Assembly: GCF_900090235.1 (NCBI RefSeq)
Contig: NZ_LT607750.1
Coordinates: forward strand, 6,653,501 to 6,717,500
Length of the DNA stretch: 64,000 nt
Reading direction: 5' to 3'
Origin: Micromonospora echinaurantiaca
GTDB taxonomy: Bacteria; Actinomycetota; Actinomycetes; Mycobacteriales; Micromonosporaceae
In this document: positions 16,005 through 24,808 of the stretch, piece by piece
Layout: the number at the start of each line of letters is the position of its first letter
How positions within the stretch are numbered: the first letter of the stretch is position 1
Made by a program: the position numbers and the translations under genes
Notes under the pieces: model-generated
The model's database searches: none
The model's input: only the letters and a program-made list of their open reading frames with translations
Told to the model about the DNA's origin: nothing

Positions 16005-16478
16005 TCAGCGTGCGGTGGGCGGTTCCGGCCGCCGGCCGAGCACGTCGTCGAGCGCGCCCCGCTGCTGACCCGGGGTGGTGTGCCCGGCGGCGACCAGGGC
16101 GTCGCGGATCTCGGTGAGCAGCTTGACCTCCTCGCTGGGCGCGGCGGGCGGCGGCTCCTCGCCCCGCTTGCGCCGCTCGGCCAGCCTGTTCATCGGGTAG
16201 ACCACCAGGAAGTACAGCGCCGCCGCGGTGAGCAGGAAGGTGATCACCGCGTTGACGAACGCGATCCAGTCGAAGGCGATGCCCCGGAACTTCGGGGCGG
16301 TCCCGGCCAGGCCCTTGTCGCTGCCGGTGATCAGCAGCACGAAGACCCGGATCAGCGGTTCCAGGAACGACTTGGTGAGCTGGGTGACCACGCCCGTGAA
16401 CGCGGCGCCGATGACGACGCCGACCGCCAGGTCGACGACGTTTCCGCGCATGATGAAGTCTTTGAAGCCCTTGAGCAT
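16005..16478 (-). CDS. mscL: Large-conductance mechanosensitive channel MscL
   Basis: A 157-residue membrane protein with the MscL layout: N-terminal amphipathic helix MLKGFKDFIMRGNVVDLAVG, pore-lining first span continuing GVVIGAAFTGVV, a periplasmic loop, a second span ITFLLTAAALYFLVVYPMN, and a cytoplasmic charged bundle EEVKLLTEIRDAL. It opens under hypo-osmotic membrane tension to release solutes. The length is slightly above the usual 130-150 because of a longer C-terminal tail. It follows a GntR-type gene on the same strand by 39 bases. Confidence 0.95.
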   Translation of the reverse strand: MLKGFKDFIMRGNVVDLAVGVVIGAAFTGVVTQLTKSFLEPLIRVFVLLITGSDKGLAGTAPKFRGIAFDWIAFVNAVITFLLTAAALYFLVVYPMNRLAERRKRGEEPPPAAPSEEVKLLTEIRDALVAAGHTTPGQQRGALDDVLGRRPEPPTAR

Positions 16479-16517
16479 CCGTACTCCCGAGGTGTCCGGT
16501 CTTCCGTCCGGGACAAC

Positions 16518-17201
16518 CTATGCCCCGGGCCCGGGCTCCAGAAAAGCGCCGGCCTCGATGGCGGCCCGCGCCGGGTCGCCGGCCCGGATCGCCTCCACCA
16601 AGCGGGAGTGGTCGACGTAGCGCTCCGGCGCCAGGGCGCCGCCCATCGCCTGGGCGACGGTGCTGCGCAGCGCGGCGCCGACCGAGGCGTACAGCTCGGC
16701 GAGCATGCCGTTGTGCGCGGCGGCGACCACCGCGGTGTGCAGCGCGGCGTCGGCCTCCACGAACTCGTCGACCCGGCCGCCGCGCCAGGCCGCCTCGCGG
16801 ACGGCGAGCGCGGCGTCGAGCGCGGCCAGATCCTCGGGCGTACGCCGCAGCGCGGCGAGCCGGGCCGCCTCCACCTCGAAGGCGCGGCGCACCTCGACCA
16901 CCTCGGCCATCCGGTCGTCGGTGAGCCGGCGGGCCACCACCGGGGCCAGCTCGTCGGTGGACACCACGTACGTCCCGGAGCCCTGCCGGCACTCCAGCAC
17001 CCCGGCGTGCACCAGGGCACGGACCGCCTCGCGGACGGTGTTGCGCCCCACCCCGAGCGCCGCGACCAGCTGCGGCTCGGTGGGAATCCGGCCGCCCACC
17101 GGCCACTCGCCGCCGAGGATCCGCTCCCTGAGCTGCTCGATGGTCTGCCGGACCCGGTGCCCGCGGGGCGGCACGGTGACGGAATCAACCGGCGGTGGCA
17201 C
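16518..17201 (-). CDS. GntR/FadR-family transcriptional regulator
   Basis: A 227-residue FCD-type GntR protein. The N-terminal winged helix (residues ~15-80) includes GGRIPTEPQLVAALGVGRNT and VREAVRALVHAGVLECRQGSG. The helical C-terminal domain carries the FCD metal/ligand positions in DAALHTAVVAAAHN and VDHSRLVEAIRAGD. The start is GTG 17201. It is divergent from the MFS gene at 17252 with only 50 bases between, so it probably controls that transporter and itself. I could not define a convincing operator in that short gap. Confidence 0.88.
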   Translation of the reverse strand: MPPPVDSVTVPPRGHRVRQTIEQLRERILGGEWPVGGRIPTEPQLVAALGVGRNTVREAVRALVHAGVLECRQGSGTYVVSTDELAPVVARRLTDDRMAEVVEVRRAFEVEAARLAALRRTPEDLAALDAALAVREAAWRGGRVDEFVEADAALHTAVVAAAHNGMLAELYASVGAALRSTVAQAMGGALAPERYVDHSRLVEAIRAGDPARAAIEAGAFLEPGPGA

Positions 17202-17251
17202 TGGTTACAACTCCTGCCCGGAATTCATCCCATGATTGTAGGTTCGGACGC

Positions 17252-18604
17252 ATGACCCCGCCAACCACCACCGCCGCCGTCGACGCCGGAGCCTCGCCGC
17301 GTTCCGGTCGGGAGACGATCGCCGGGCCGGACGACCTGCCCACCCCGGTCGGCGCGGCGGCGGATGAGACGGCTCCCGCCGCCGGACCGTCCGGCGCCAC
17401 CCCCGCGTCGGTCGGCCCGGTCGCCGGTGGCCTGCTCGTGCTCGTCGGCATGCTGCTCGTCGCGCTCAACCTGCGGGCCGCCATCACCAGCCTCGGCGCC
17501 CTGCTTGACGAGGTGCGCGACGGCCTGGCCCTCTCCGGTGCGCTGGCTGGGCTGGTGACCACCCTGCCCGCGGTGGCCTTCGCCGTCTTCGGGGCGCTCA
17601 CCCCTCGGCTGGTCCGTCGGCACTCCCCGGCCCGGGTGCTGGTGGTGGCGATGACCATCCTCGCCGCCGGTCAGCTGGTCCGCGTCGGCACGGACTCCGC
17701 GCTGGTCTTCATCGCCGGCAGTGCCCTCGCGCTGGCCGGGATCGCGGTGGCGAACGTCCTGCTCCCGCTCCTGGTCAAGCAGTACTTCCCGCACCGCATC
17801 GGGCTGGTCACCGGGGCGTACTCGATGACGTTGACGGTGGGGGCGGCGGTGGCCGCCGCGGCGGCGGTGCCGGTGGCGCACGTGTTCGGCACCTGGCGGG
17901 CCGGGCTCGCCGTCTGGGCCGGACTGGCCCTGGCGGCCCTGCTCCCGTGGGTGCCGCTGGCGCTGCGGGCGCGGGCCGCCCGGCGGGCGGCGACCCCGGC
18001 GGCGGTGGCGCCCCGGTCGAGCCGGATCCGGCCGGGACGGACCCGGCTCGGCTGGGCGATGGCGGTCTACTTCGGGACGCAGTCGCTGGGCGCGTACGCG
18101 ATCATGGGCTGGCTGGCCCAGCTCTTCCGCGACGCCGGCTACCGCCCGCAGGACGCCGGCCTGCTGCTCGCCGGGGTGACGGCGTTGGGCGTGCCGATCG
18201 CGCTGCTCATGCCGACCCTGGCCGGCCGGCTGCGCACGCTGCACCCGCTGGTGCTGATGCTCTCCGCCGCGATGGCTCTCGCCTACGTCGGGATGGCCGT
18301 CGCGCCGCACGACGGGGCGCTGCTCTGGGTGGTGCTGCTCGCGATCGGGCAGAGCGCCTTCCCGATGATCCTGGCGACCATCGGGCTGCGCGCCCGGACC
18401 ACCGAGGGGACGGTGGCGCTCTCCGCGTTCAGTCAGAGCGTCGGCTACCTCGTCGCGGCCCTGGGCCCGCTGCTGGTGGGCATCCTCTACGAGGCGACCG
18501 GCGGGTGGACCGCGCCGATCGGGTTCCTGCTGGTCGCGCTCGCGGTGCAGACCGGCGCGGGCATGGTGATCGCCCGTCCCCGACACATCGAGGACGAGAC
18601 GTGA
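17252..18604 (+). CDS. MFS transporter, CynX/NimT-like
   Basis: A 450-residue protein with about twelve membrane spans after a ~55-residue hydrophilic Ala/Pro/Thr-rich N-terminus. The first span is followed by ALNLRAAITSLGALLDEV, a hallmark of the cyanate/2-nitroimidazole-type (CynX) MFS branch. Spans seven to eight contain MAVYFGTQSLGAYAIMGWL. ATG 17252 gives the expected beginning. The short divergent gap with the GntR gene suggests local regulation. Substrate unknown; this branch includes efflux of drugs and small anions. Confidence 0.85.
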   Translation: MTPPTTTAAVDAGASPRSGRETIAGPDDLPTPVGAAADETAPAAGPSGATPASVGPVAGGLLVLVGMLLVALNLRAAITSLGALLDEVRDGLALSGALAGLVTTLPAVAFAVFGALTPRLVRRHSPARVLVVAMTILAAGQLVRVGTDSALVFIAGSALALAGIAVANVLLPLLVKQYFPHRIGLVTGAYSMTLTVGAAVAAAAAVPVAHVFGTWRAGLAVWAGLALAALLPWVPLALRARAARRAATPAAVAPRSSRIRPGRTRLGWAMAVYFGTQSLGAYAIMGWLAQLFRDAGYRPQDAGLLLAGVTALGVPIALLMPTLAGRLRTLHPLVLMLSAAMALAYVGMAVAPHDGALLWVVLLAIGQSAFPMILATIGLRARTTEGTVALSAFSQSVGYLVAALGPLLVGILYEATGGWTAPIGFLLVALAVQTGAGMVIARPRHIEDET

Positions 18605-18614
18605 GCCGGAACGC

Positions 18615-18971
18615 TCAGGAGGAGGCCGGGGTCGGGTCGCCGGCGACGGCCTGCTCGACCGTGGGGTAGGTGTGCAGCACCTCGACCAGGCCGCTGACCT
18701 CCAGGATGCGCAGCACCCCGCGCTGCGGGGCGGCCAGCCGCACCACGCCGCCGGCCTCGTCGCAGCTGTTCTTGGCCCGGACGAAGACCGACAGCCCGGT
18801 GGAGTCGCAGAAGGAGACCTCCGCCAGGTCGAACACCAGCCGGCTGCGGCCCTTGTCGAGCAGATCGGTGATCTGGTCCTGCAGCTGCGGAGCGGTCGCC
18901 ATGTCCAGCTCGCCCGCGACCGACACGACGACCACGTCGCCGCGCTGTTCCGTGTGCACCGTCAAGGACAT
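18615..18971 (-). CDS. STAS-domain anti-anti-sigma factor
   Basis: A 118-residue single STAS domain (RsbV/SpoIIAA type). The phosphorylation loop is FCDSTGLSVFVRAKN, with the regulatory Ser at about residue 57. The N-terminal strand VVVVSVAGELDMATAPQL is typical. In its dephosphorylated state such a protein binds an anti-sigma kinase and frees a sigma factor. It lies divergent from the stressosome operon starting at 19134, so it is a plausible downstream partner of the phosphatases encoded there. No RsbW-type kinase is next to it. Confidence 0.9.
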   Translation of the reverse strand: MSLTVHTEQRGDVVVVSVAGELDMATAPQLQDQITDLLDKGRSRLVFDLAEVSFCDSTGLSVFVRAKNSCDEAGGVVRLAAPQRGVLRILEVSGLVEVLHTYPTVEQAVAGDPTPASS

Positions 18972-19133
18972 ACGCCAGACCTCCTGTTATCGGTGGAACG
19001 TTATCCCACCGGGCAAGGAGTAGCAGAACGGGAGCCGGGATCCGGTGCCACCGGTCATACCGTTGCCATGCGGCAAGTAGCTGACGGTGTTGCGGTGATA
19101 GAGTCCGCCGGGTCCAGGTCGAGGGGGGTTGCC

Positions 19134-19994
19134 ATGGCGCTGAGCGCCGAGGAGAGCGGTCGACTGGCCGATCTGCTGACCGAGCACGCCGAGCGGGTCA
19201 CACAGCGCTGGACCGAGATCGTCGCCGGTTCGTTGCGCGGCCGGCTCAGCCAGGCCGAGCTGCGCCGGCAGGTGCAGGAGCTGCACCAGAGCATGGTCAC
19301 CGTGAGTGGTCACGGGGTCCTCGACCTCGAGGCGGAGCGTGCCGCCGAGCTGCGCGCCGTGCTGGCCGAGCTGTCCCGGGGCCGGGCCCGGCAGGGCTTC
19401 TCCGCCACCGAGACCGCGATCAGCGTGTTCGCGGTCAAGGACGTGCTGCTGGAACTGATGGAGGAGAACGGCGGGGCGGCGAGCCTGCGCGACTACGTCG
19501 CCTTCTCCGGCCTGGTCGACCAGATGGGCCTGTTCACCTTCGAGAGCTTCGTCCGCACCCGGGAGAGCCTCATCGCCGACCAGGCGGAGCAGCTGCTGGA
19601 GCTCTCCACCCCGGTGGTGAAGCTCTGGGAGGGCGTGGTCGCCGTGCCGCTGGTCGGCACGCTCGACTCGGCCCGGGCCCAGGTGGTGATGGAGCGGCTG
19701 CTGCAGACCCTGGTCGACACCGGCTCGCCGTACGCGATCATCGACATCACCGGCGTCCCGGCGGTGGACACCCAGGTCGCCCAGCACATCCTGAAGACCG
19801 TGGTGGCCGCCCGACTGATGGGGGCCGACTGCATCATCTCCGGCATCCGCCCGCAGATCGCGCAGACCATCGTGGCCCTCGGCATCGAGTTCGGCGACAT
19901 CGCCACCAAGGCCAGCCTGGCCGACGCGCTGCGGCACGTCCTGCGGCTGACCGGCGTGGAGACCGGTCGCCGGCAGCTCCGCCGGGAGGCGTGA
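19134..19994 (+). CDS. rsbR: RsbR-family stressosome sensor protein
   Basis: A 286-residue protein with an all-helical N-terminal sensory domain (about 1-160) and a C-terminal STAS domain (about 165-280). The STAS loop IIDITGVPAVDTQVAQHILK carries the two RsbR-type threonines, TGV and VDT. ATG 19134 is preferred because GAGGGGGG lies 6 bases upstream; an in-frame ATG at 19068 is possible. RsbR and RsbS form the stressosome scaffold that holds RsbT until stress. The next gene starts inside this stop codon (TGATG). The N-terminal ligand or signal is unknown. Confidence 0.9.
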   Translation: MALSAEESGRLADLLTEHAERVTQRWTEIVAGSLRGRLSQAELRRQVQELHQSMVTVSGHGVLDLEAERAAELRAVLAELSRGRARQGFSATETAISVFAVKDVLLELMEENGGAASLRDYVAFSGLVDQMGLFTFESFVRTRESLIADQAEQLLELSTPVVKLWEGVVAVPLVGTLDSARAQVVMERLLQTLVDTGSPYAIIDITGVPAVDTQVAQHILKTVVAARLMGADCIISGIRPQIAQTIVALGIEFGDIATKASLADALRHVLRLTGVETGRRQLRREA

Positions 19995-20407
19995 TGGAGC
20001 GGGTGCCGATCCTCAAGATCGGCGACATCCTGCTGGTCTCCATCCAGGTCGACATGTCCGACCAGACAGCGGTCCAGCTCCAGGAGGACCTGGCCGAGCG
20101 GATCGTCGCCACCGGCAGCCACGGCGTGATCATCGACATCACCGCGCTGGACATCGTCGACTCGTTCGTCGGCCGGATGCTCTCCACCATCGCCTCGATC
20201 TCCAAGGTGCTGGACGCCGAGACGGTGGTCGTCGGGATGCGGCCGGCGGTGGCCATCACGCTGGTGGAACTCGGCCTGTCGCTGAACGGCATCCGGACGG
20301 CGCTCAACGTCGAACGGGGCATGGAACAGATCGCGGCCGCCCGCGCCGACGAGTCCGAGATCGAGTTCGACGACGAACCGGACGCCGAGACGACGGCCTC
20401 GGCATGA
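19994..20407 (+). CDS. rsbS: RsbS-family stressosome STAS protein
   Basis: A 137-residue STAS protein starting at ATG 19994, overlapping the rsbR stop by one base. The motif IDITALDIVDSFVGRMLSTI contains the RsbS phospho-serine (VDS). AETVVVGMRPAVAITLVELGL is typical of the family. A ~20-residue acidic tail (DESEIEFDDEPDAE) extends beyond the usual end. RsbS is the stressosome core subunit phosphorylated by RsbT upon stress. It overlaps rsbT by four bases (ATGA). Confidence 0.93.
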   Translation: MERVPILKIGDILLVSIQVDMSDQTAVQLQEDLAERIVATGSHGVIIDITALDIVDSFVGRMLSTIASISKVLDAETVVVGMRPAVAITLVELGLSLNGIRTALNVERGMEQIAAARADESEIEFDDEPDAETTASA

Positions 20408-20823
20408 CCACCGGCATCGACCTGGGCCACCCGCAGGCGCAGGCGATCCAGAGCGACGAGGACGTGGTGCGCGTCCGGCAGCTGGTGCGGACGGTGGCGG
20501 TGGCCGCCAAGCTCTCCCTGGTCGACCAGACCAAGCTGGTCACCGCGGCCAGCGAGCTGGCCCGCAACACCCTGGTCTACGGCGGTGGCGGCGCGGTCGA
20601 GGTGAGCGTGGTGGACAACGGCCGCCGGCGGGGCGTCCGGATCCTCTTCGCCGACTCCGGGCCGGGCATCGCCGACCTCGACCTGGCGCTCACCGACGGC
20701 TACACCACCGGCGGTGGGCTGGGCCTCGGGCTCAGCGGCGCGCGCCGGCTGGTCGACGAGTTCGACATCCAGACCGCGGCGGGTGCGGGCACCCGGGTGA
20801 CGGTCACCAAGTGGTCCCGATGA
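20404..20823 (+). CDS. rsbT: RsbT-type serine kinase (anti-sigma regulatory factor)
   Basis: A 139-residue GHKL ATPase. The N box is TAASELARNTLVYGGGG, the G1 box LFADSGPGIADLDLAL, and the G2 box GGLGLGLSGARRLVDEF. RsbT phosphorylates RsbR and RsbS; once released it activates a downstream phosphatase. Start ATG 20404 overlaps the rsbS stop, and its own stop overlaps the next start, showing translational coupling. Length matches the family. Confidence 0.93.
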   Translation: MTTGIDLGHPQAQAIQSDEDVVRVRQLVRTVAVAAKLSLVDQTKLVTAASELARNTLVYGGGGAVEVSVVDNGRRRGVRILFADSGPGIADLDLALTDGYTTGGGLGLGLSGARRLVDEFDIQTAAGAGTRVTVTKWSR

Positions 20824-21836
20824 CCGAGGACGCCGTCCCGGACCGCGGCGTCTGGTTCCGGGTGGAGACCAGCAGCGCGGCCAGCGCCGTACGGCGGGCC
20901 GCCGAACGCCTGGCCCGGCAGTTGGGGATGGGCGAAGCCGGTACCGCCGACCTGGCCATCGTTGCCGCCGAGCTGACCAGCAACCTGGTCAAGCACGCGG
21001 AGGAGGGCAACCTGCTGCTCCGCCCGGTGCGGCGCGAGGGCGAGGCCGGCGTGGAACTGGTGGCCGTCGACTCGGGGCCCGGGATGGCCGACCTGACTCT
21101 CTCCTCCCGCGACGGGCACTCCACCACCGGCACCCTCGGCATCGGGCTCGGGGCGATCGTCCGGCAGGCGACCTGGTTCGACGGCTACTCCCGGCCCGGC
21201 CGGGGTACGGTGCTCGCCGTGCAGCTCTGGCCCGGTCAGTCGGACGCCGAGCGGCCCTGGGTCGGCGGCCTGACCCGGCCGTTGACCGGCGAGTCGGTCA
21301 GCGGCGACGCGTTCGCCGCGCGGGTGGTCGAGGGCCGGCACCAGGTGCTCGTCTGCGACGGCCTGGGGCACGGCCCGCTGGCGTCCGCCGCCTCCGACGC
21401 CGCCCTGGCCGCGTTCCGCGCCGCCCCGCCCGGGCCGCCGGCCGCCGTGGTCCGGCACCTGCACGGGGCGATGTCGCACACCCGGGGCGCCGCGCTCGCG
21501 GTCGCCGAGCCGGATCCGGCGGCCGGTGTGCTGCACTACAGCGGGCTCGGCAACATCTCCGCCGCCGTGGTCGGCGGGGACGGCCGCCGTCGAGGTCTGG
21601 TCTCGCTGCCCGGCATCGCCGGGCACCAGCGCCCGGCGGTGCGGGAGTACGACTACCCCTTCGATGCCGACGCGCTGCTGGTCATGCACAGCGACGGGGT
21701 GGCCGACCGCTGGCAGCTCGCCGATTACCCCGGGCTGGCAGAGCGGTCGCCGCTGGTGATGGCCGCGACGCTGCTACGCGACGCCGGCGTCCGCCGCGAC
21801 GACGCCTGCGTCCTGGTCGCCCGGGCATGGACGTGA
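20820..21836 (+). CDS. ATP-binding SpoIIE/RsbX-like protein phosphatase
   Basis: A 338-residue protein joining an N-terminal GHKL ATPase domain (about 1-135) to a C-terminal RsbX-like PP2C domain (about 150-338). The ATPase shows VAAELTSNLVKHAEEGN, AVDSGPGMADLTLSS and GTLGIGLGAIVR. The phosphatase shows VLVCDGLGHGPLASAAS, LHYSGLGNIS and LLVMHSDGVADRW. It starts at ATG 20820 inside the rsbT stop. In this family, found in many stressosome operons, the phosphatase resets RsbR/RsbS. The added kinase-like domain could itself act on STAS proteins, which is inference. Confidence 0.88.
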   Translation: MTEDAVPDRGVWFRVETSSAASAVRRAAERLARQLGMGEAGTADLAIVAAELTSNLVKHAEEGNLLLRPVRREGEAGVELVAVDSGPGMADLTLSSRDGHSTTGTLGIGLGAIVRQATWFDGYSRPGRGTVLAVQLWPGQSDAERPWVGGLTRPLTGESVSGDAFAARVVEGRHQVLVCDGLGHGPLASAASDAALAAFRAAPPGPPAAVVRHLHGAMSHTRGAALAVAEPDPAAGVLHYSGLGNISAAVVGGDGRRRGLVSLPGIAGHQRPAVREYDYPFDADALLVMHSDGVADRWQLADYPGLAERSPLVMAATLLRDAGVRRDDACVLVARAWT

Positions 21837-23188
21837 GTGATTCGGCCCCGCTGCTGCAGTTGGCGCTGCGGGTGGAGCACGACATCTTCCTGGTGCGCCA
21901 GCGCGGCCGGGAGGTGGCGGCCGTCGTCGGGCTGGAGCACCAGGACCAGGTCCGGATGGCCACCGCGCTCAGCGAGGTGGCGCGGGACCTGCTGCGTACC
22001 TCCGGCGGAGCCGACGTGACGTTCCGCCTGACCGATGACGCCGATGTCGGTAGGCGTCAGCTGCGGGTGGACCTCGCCCCGGTGACCCCGCTGCCCGACG
22101 GCCGGTACGAGCCGGAGTCGGCAGCGGTGGCGCGGCTGGTGGACAAGTTGGGCGTGGTCACCGGGAAGGGGGATACGGTCGTGATGATGTCCCGACGTGT
22201 CCCGGTCGCCGCCCCCACGCTGACGCCGGAGCGTCTCGCCGAGATCCGTGCCGAGCTCGCGCGCAGCGCTCCGGGCAGCGCCGTGGACGAACTCGCCGCG
22301 CAGAACCAGCAGCTGATCGCCGCGCTGGACGAGGTACGCAGCCAGCGCGACGAGCTGGCGGTGCTGAACGACGAGTTGCAGGAGACCAACCGCGGTGTGA
22401 TGGCGCTCTACAACCAGCTCACCGAGGAGCTGGAGGAGACCAACCGCGGCGTGGTGGCGCTCTACGCCGAGCTGGACGAGAAGTCGGCCCAGCTGCGCGC
22501 GGCGAGCGAGTCGAAGAGCCGGTTCCTGGCCAACGTCAGCCACGAGCTGCGCGCCCCGGTCACCGCGATCATGGGGCTGGGCCGGCTGCTGGCCGACTCC
22601 GCGTCCGACCCGCTCACCGCCGAACAGGCCCGCCAGGTCGGGCTGATCCGCTCCTCGGCGGCCGACCTGCTCGCGTTGGTCAACGAGCTGCTCGACCTGG
22701 CCAAGGCGGAGTCGGGCCGGATCGAGCCGGACTGGACCGAGGTGGACCTGCGACCCGTCTTCGGCCAGCTGCGCGGCACGTTGCGGGCCCTGGCCACCGG
22801 GCCCGACGTCGCGCTGGTGGTGGAGGAGCCGCCCACGCCGGCCACGCTGCGCACCGACGAGGTGCTGCTCGGCCAGGTGCTGCGCAACCTGCTGCACAAC
22901 GGGCTCAAGTTCACCCAGCGCGGTGAGGTGCGGCTGCGGGCGCGGCGGGAGGGCGACCGCTGGCTGCTGTCGGTCAGCGACACCGGGCCGGGAATCCCGG
23001 AGGAGCTGCACGGACGGATCTTCGAGGAGTTCTACCAGGTGCCGGGCGCGACCCGGGTCGGCGGCACCGGCCTCGGTCTGCCGTACGCCCGGCGGCTCGT
23101 GACGCTGCTCGGCGGCACCCTGGAGCTGGCCAGCGAGCCGGGCCGGGGCAGTACGTTCACCGTCACCCTGCCCGTGGGCGGAGCGTGA
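21827..23188 (+). CDS. Stressosome-linked sensor histidine kinase
   Basis: A 453-residue cytoplasmic kinase. Residues 1-115 are a GHKL-like region without clear catalytic boxes. A coiled-coil follows (about 140-230) in which QETNRGVMALYNQL is repeated as EETNRGVVALYAEL 19 residues later. Next come HisKA (FLANVSHELRAPVTAIMGLG, phospho-His at about 239) and HATPase_c (LRNLLHNGLKF N box, VSDTGPGIPEEL, GGTGLGLPYARRL). No membrane span is present. ATG 21827 overlaps the previous gene, and its stop overlaps the next start. The receiver-PP2C protein downstream is the obvious phosphorylation partner. Confidence 0.92.
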   Translation: MDVSDSAPLLQLALRVEHDIFLVRQRGREVAAVVGLEHQDQVRMATALSEVARDLLRTSGGADVTFRLTDDADVGRRQLRVDLAPVTPLPDGRYEPESAAVARLVDKLGVVTGKGDTVVMMSRRVPVAAPTLTPERLAEIRAELARSAPGSAVDELAAQNQQLIAALDEVRSQRDELAVLNDELQETNRGVMALYNQLTEELEETNRGVVALYAELDEKSAQLRAASESKSRFLANVSHELRAPVTAIMGLGRLLADSASDPLTAEQARQVGLIRSSAADLLALVNELLDLAKAESGRIEPDWTEVDLRPVFGQLRGTLRALATGPDVALVVEEPPTPATLRTDEVLLGQVLRNLLHNGLKFTQRGEVRLRARREGDRWLLSVSDTGPGIPEELHGRIFEEFYQVPGATRVGGTGLGLPYARRLVTLLGGTLELASEPGRGSTFTVTLPVGGA

Positions 23189-24729
23189 CGGTGGAGGGCG
23201 GCCCGGCGACCGTACTGGTGGTCGACGACAGTCGCACCAAGCGGTACCTGCTGGTCAGCTGGCTGAGCCGGGCCGGGTTCACGGTGCTGGAGGCGGAGAA
23301 CGGCGGCGAGGCGCTGGCCCGGGTCGAGGCGGAGCCGATCGACCTGGTGGTGCTCGACGTACGGCTGCCCGACCTGAGCGGCTACGAGGTCTGCGAGCGG
23401 ATCAAGGCCGCGCACCCGGCGATAGCGGTGATCCACGTGTCCGCGCACGCGGTGGACGTGCGGGACCGCGCGCAGGGCCTGACCCGCGGCGCGGACTCGT
23501 ACCTGGCGGAGCCGATCGAGCCGGAGGAACTGGTTGCCACCGCGCACGCGGTGCTGCGTTACTACCGGGCCCGGCAGCGGGCCGAGTTCCTGGCCGAGCG
23601 GCTGCTCGGGCTGGCCGACACCACCGTGGCGGTGCACTCGGCACAGAACTTCACCCGGCTGCTCGAAGAGGCGGCGGCCGGTGCCGCGCAGATCTTCAAG
23701 AGCCCGGCCGCGGTGGTGGCGGAGACCTTCGACGGCGACTGCCTGGCCGGGGTGGCCTCCGGGCCGGACGCCGAGGCGGTGATCGTCCCGTGGATCGTGG
23801 ACGACACCGGGGTGCCCACCGGGTCGACCGTCCGGGTGCAGGACCCGGCGGGCTGGGACCTGCTCGGGTGGCCGGCCGGGGACACCGTGACGGTGGCCGC
23901 CGCCCGGCTGCGCGACGACCGGCCGCCGCTCTACGTCGTGGTGCCCACCAGCACCCAGACCTACCGCACGCCGGTGCTGGTGCAGCTCGCCCAGTCCGTC
24001 GCCGCGGCGGTGGAGGCGCAGCGCTCGTTCGACGAGGAACACCGGATCGCTGTCACCCTCCAGCGCAGCCTGCTGCCCCAGCGGATCCCCGAGGTCAACG
24101 GGCTCGACCTGGCCGTCCGCTACGAGCCGGCGAGCGCGCGGACCGAGGTGGGCGGCGACTTCTACGAGCTGGTCATGCTGGACGGGCACCTGCTGCTGGC
24201 GATCGGTGACGTGGCGGGCCACTCGCTGCACGCGGCGACCGTGATGGCCGAGCTGCGGCACGCGGTGCGGGCGTACGCGGTGGAGGGGCACCAGCCGGGC
24301 GAGATCCTGCACCGGGTCAACGAGCTGATGCGGACACTGCTGCCGAACGAGCTGGCCACCATCTGCGTGCTGCTGCTGCACCCGCCCACCGGACGGGTCC
24401 GGCTGGCCAGCGCCGGCCACCTGCCGCCGCTGCTGGTCGTCGACGGCAAGGTCGAGTTCGTACAGCACCACGCCCCGCTGCTCGGGGTCCGCGCGCAACG
24501 TCCGGCCGACCTGGAGTTCGTGCTGCCGGCCGGGGCGACCCTGGTCTTCTACACCGACGGGCTGATCGAGCGCCGGGACGCCACCATCGACGAGGGCCTG
24601 GCCGCGCTGGCCGCCTGCGCCGCCGAGGTCGAGGACGACCTGGACCGGTTCTGCCAGCGGCTGCTGGTCCAGCTGGCGCCGTCGGAGATCCAGGACGACG
24701 TCGCCGTGGTGGCGCTGCGCCGCCGCTGA
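23185..24729 (+). CDS. Receiver-PP2C (SpoIIE) response regulator phosphatase
   Basis: A 514-residue protein. An N-terminal receiver (about 8-128) has acidic residues in VVDDSR, phospho-Asp in VVLDVRLPDLSGYE at about 57, and an EP in LAEPIEPEEL replacing the usual conserved Lys-Pro. A GAF-like middle follows (about 150-280), then a SpoIIE PP2C domain with QRSLLPQRIPEVNGL, VGGDFYELVML, IGDVAGHSLHAATVM and LVFYTDGLIERR. It starts at GTG 23185, overlapping the kinase stop. It is probably the output of the operon, dephosphorylating a STAS antagonist when activated. The missing lysine in the receiver is unusual and may alter activation. Confidence 0.9.
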   Translation: MTVEGGPATVLVVDDSRTKRYLLVSWLSRAGFTVLEAENGGEALARVEAEPIDLVVLDVRLPDLSGYEVCERIKAAHPAIAVIHVSAHAVDVRDRAQGLTRGADSYLAEPIEPEELVATAHAVLRYYRARQRAEFLAERLLGLADTTVAVHSAQNFTRLLEEAAAGAAQIFKSPAAVVAETFDGDCLAGVASGPDAEAVIVPWIVDDTGVPTGSTVRVQDPAGWDLLGWPAGDTVTVAAARLRDDRPPLYVVVPTSTQTYRTPVLVQLAQSVAAAVEAQRSFDEEHRIAVTLQRSLLPQRIPEVNGLDLAVRYEPASARTEVGGDFYELVMLDGHLLLAIGDVAGHSLHAATVMAELRHAVRAYAVEGHQPGEILHRVNELMRTLLPNELATICVLLLHPPTGRVRLASAGHLPPLLVVDGKVEFVQHHAPLLGVRAQRPADLEFVLPAGATLVFYTDGLIERRDATIDEGLAALAACAAEVEDDLDRFCQRLLVQLAPSEIQDDVAVVALRRR

Positions 24730-24808
24730 CCCGAGCCCGCGGCCGGCCCGTGCCGCGCTCGCGGCTCGGCCCGGACGGTCACCGGGTCGCGGGGCCGCGC
24801 CGCTCCGG

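Noticed and set aside
17202..17251. Possible GntR operator in the short gap before the MFS gene
   Set aside because: The nearest match to the FadR-type pattern has a mismatch at a key base and no symmetric partner.
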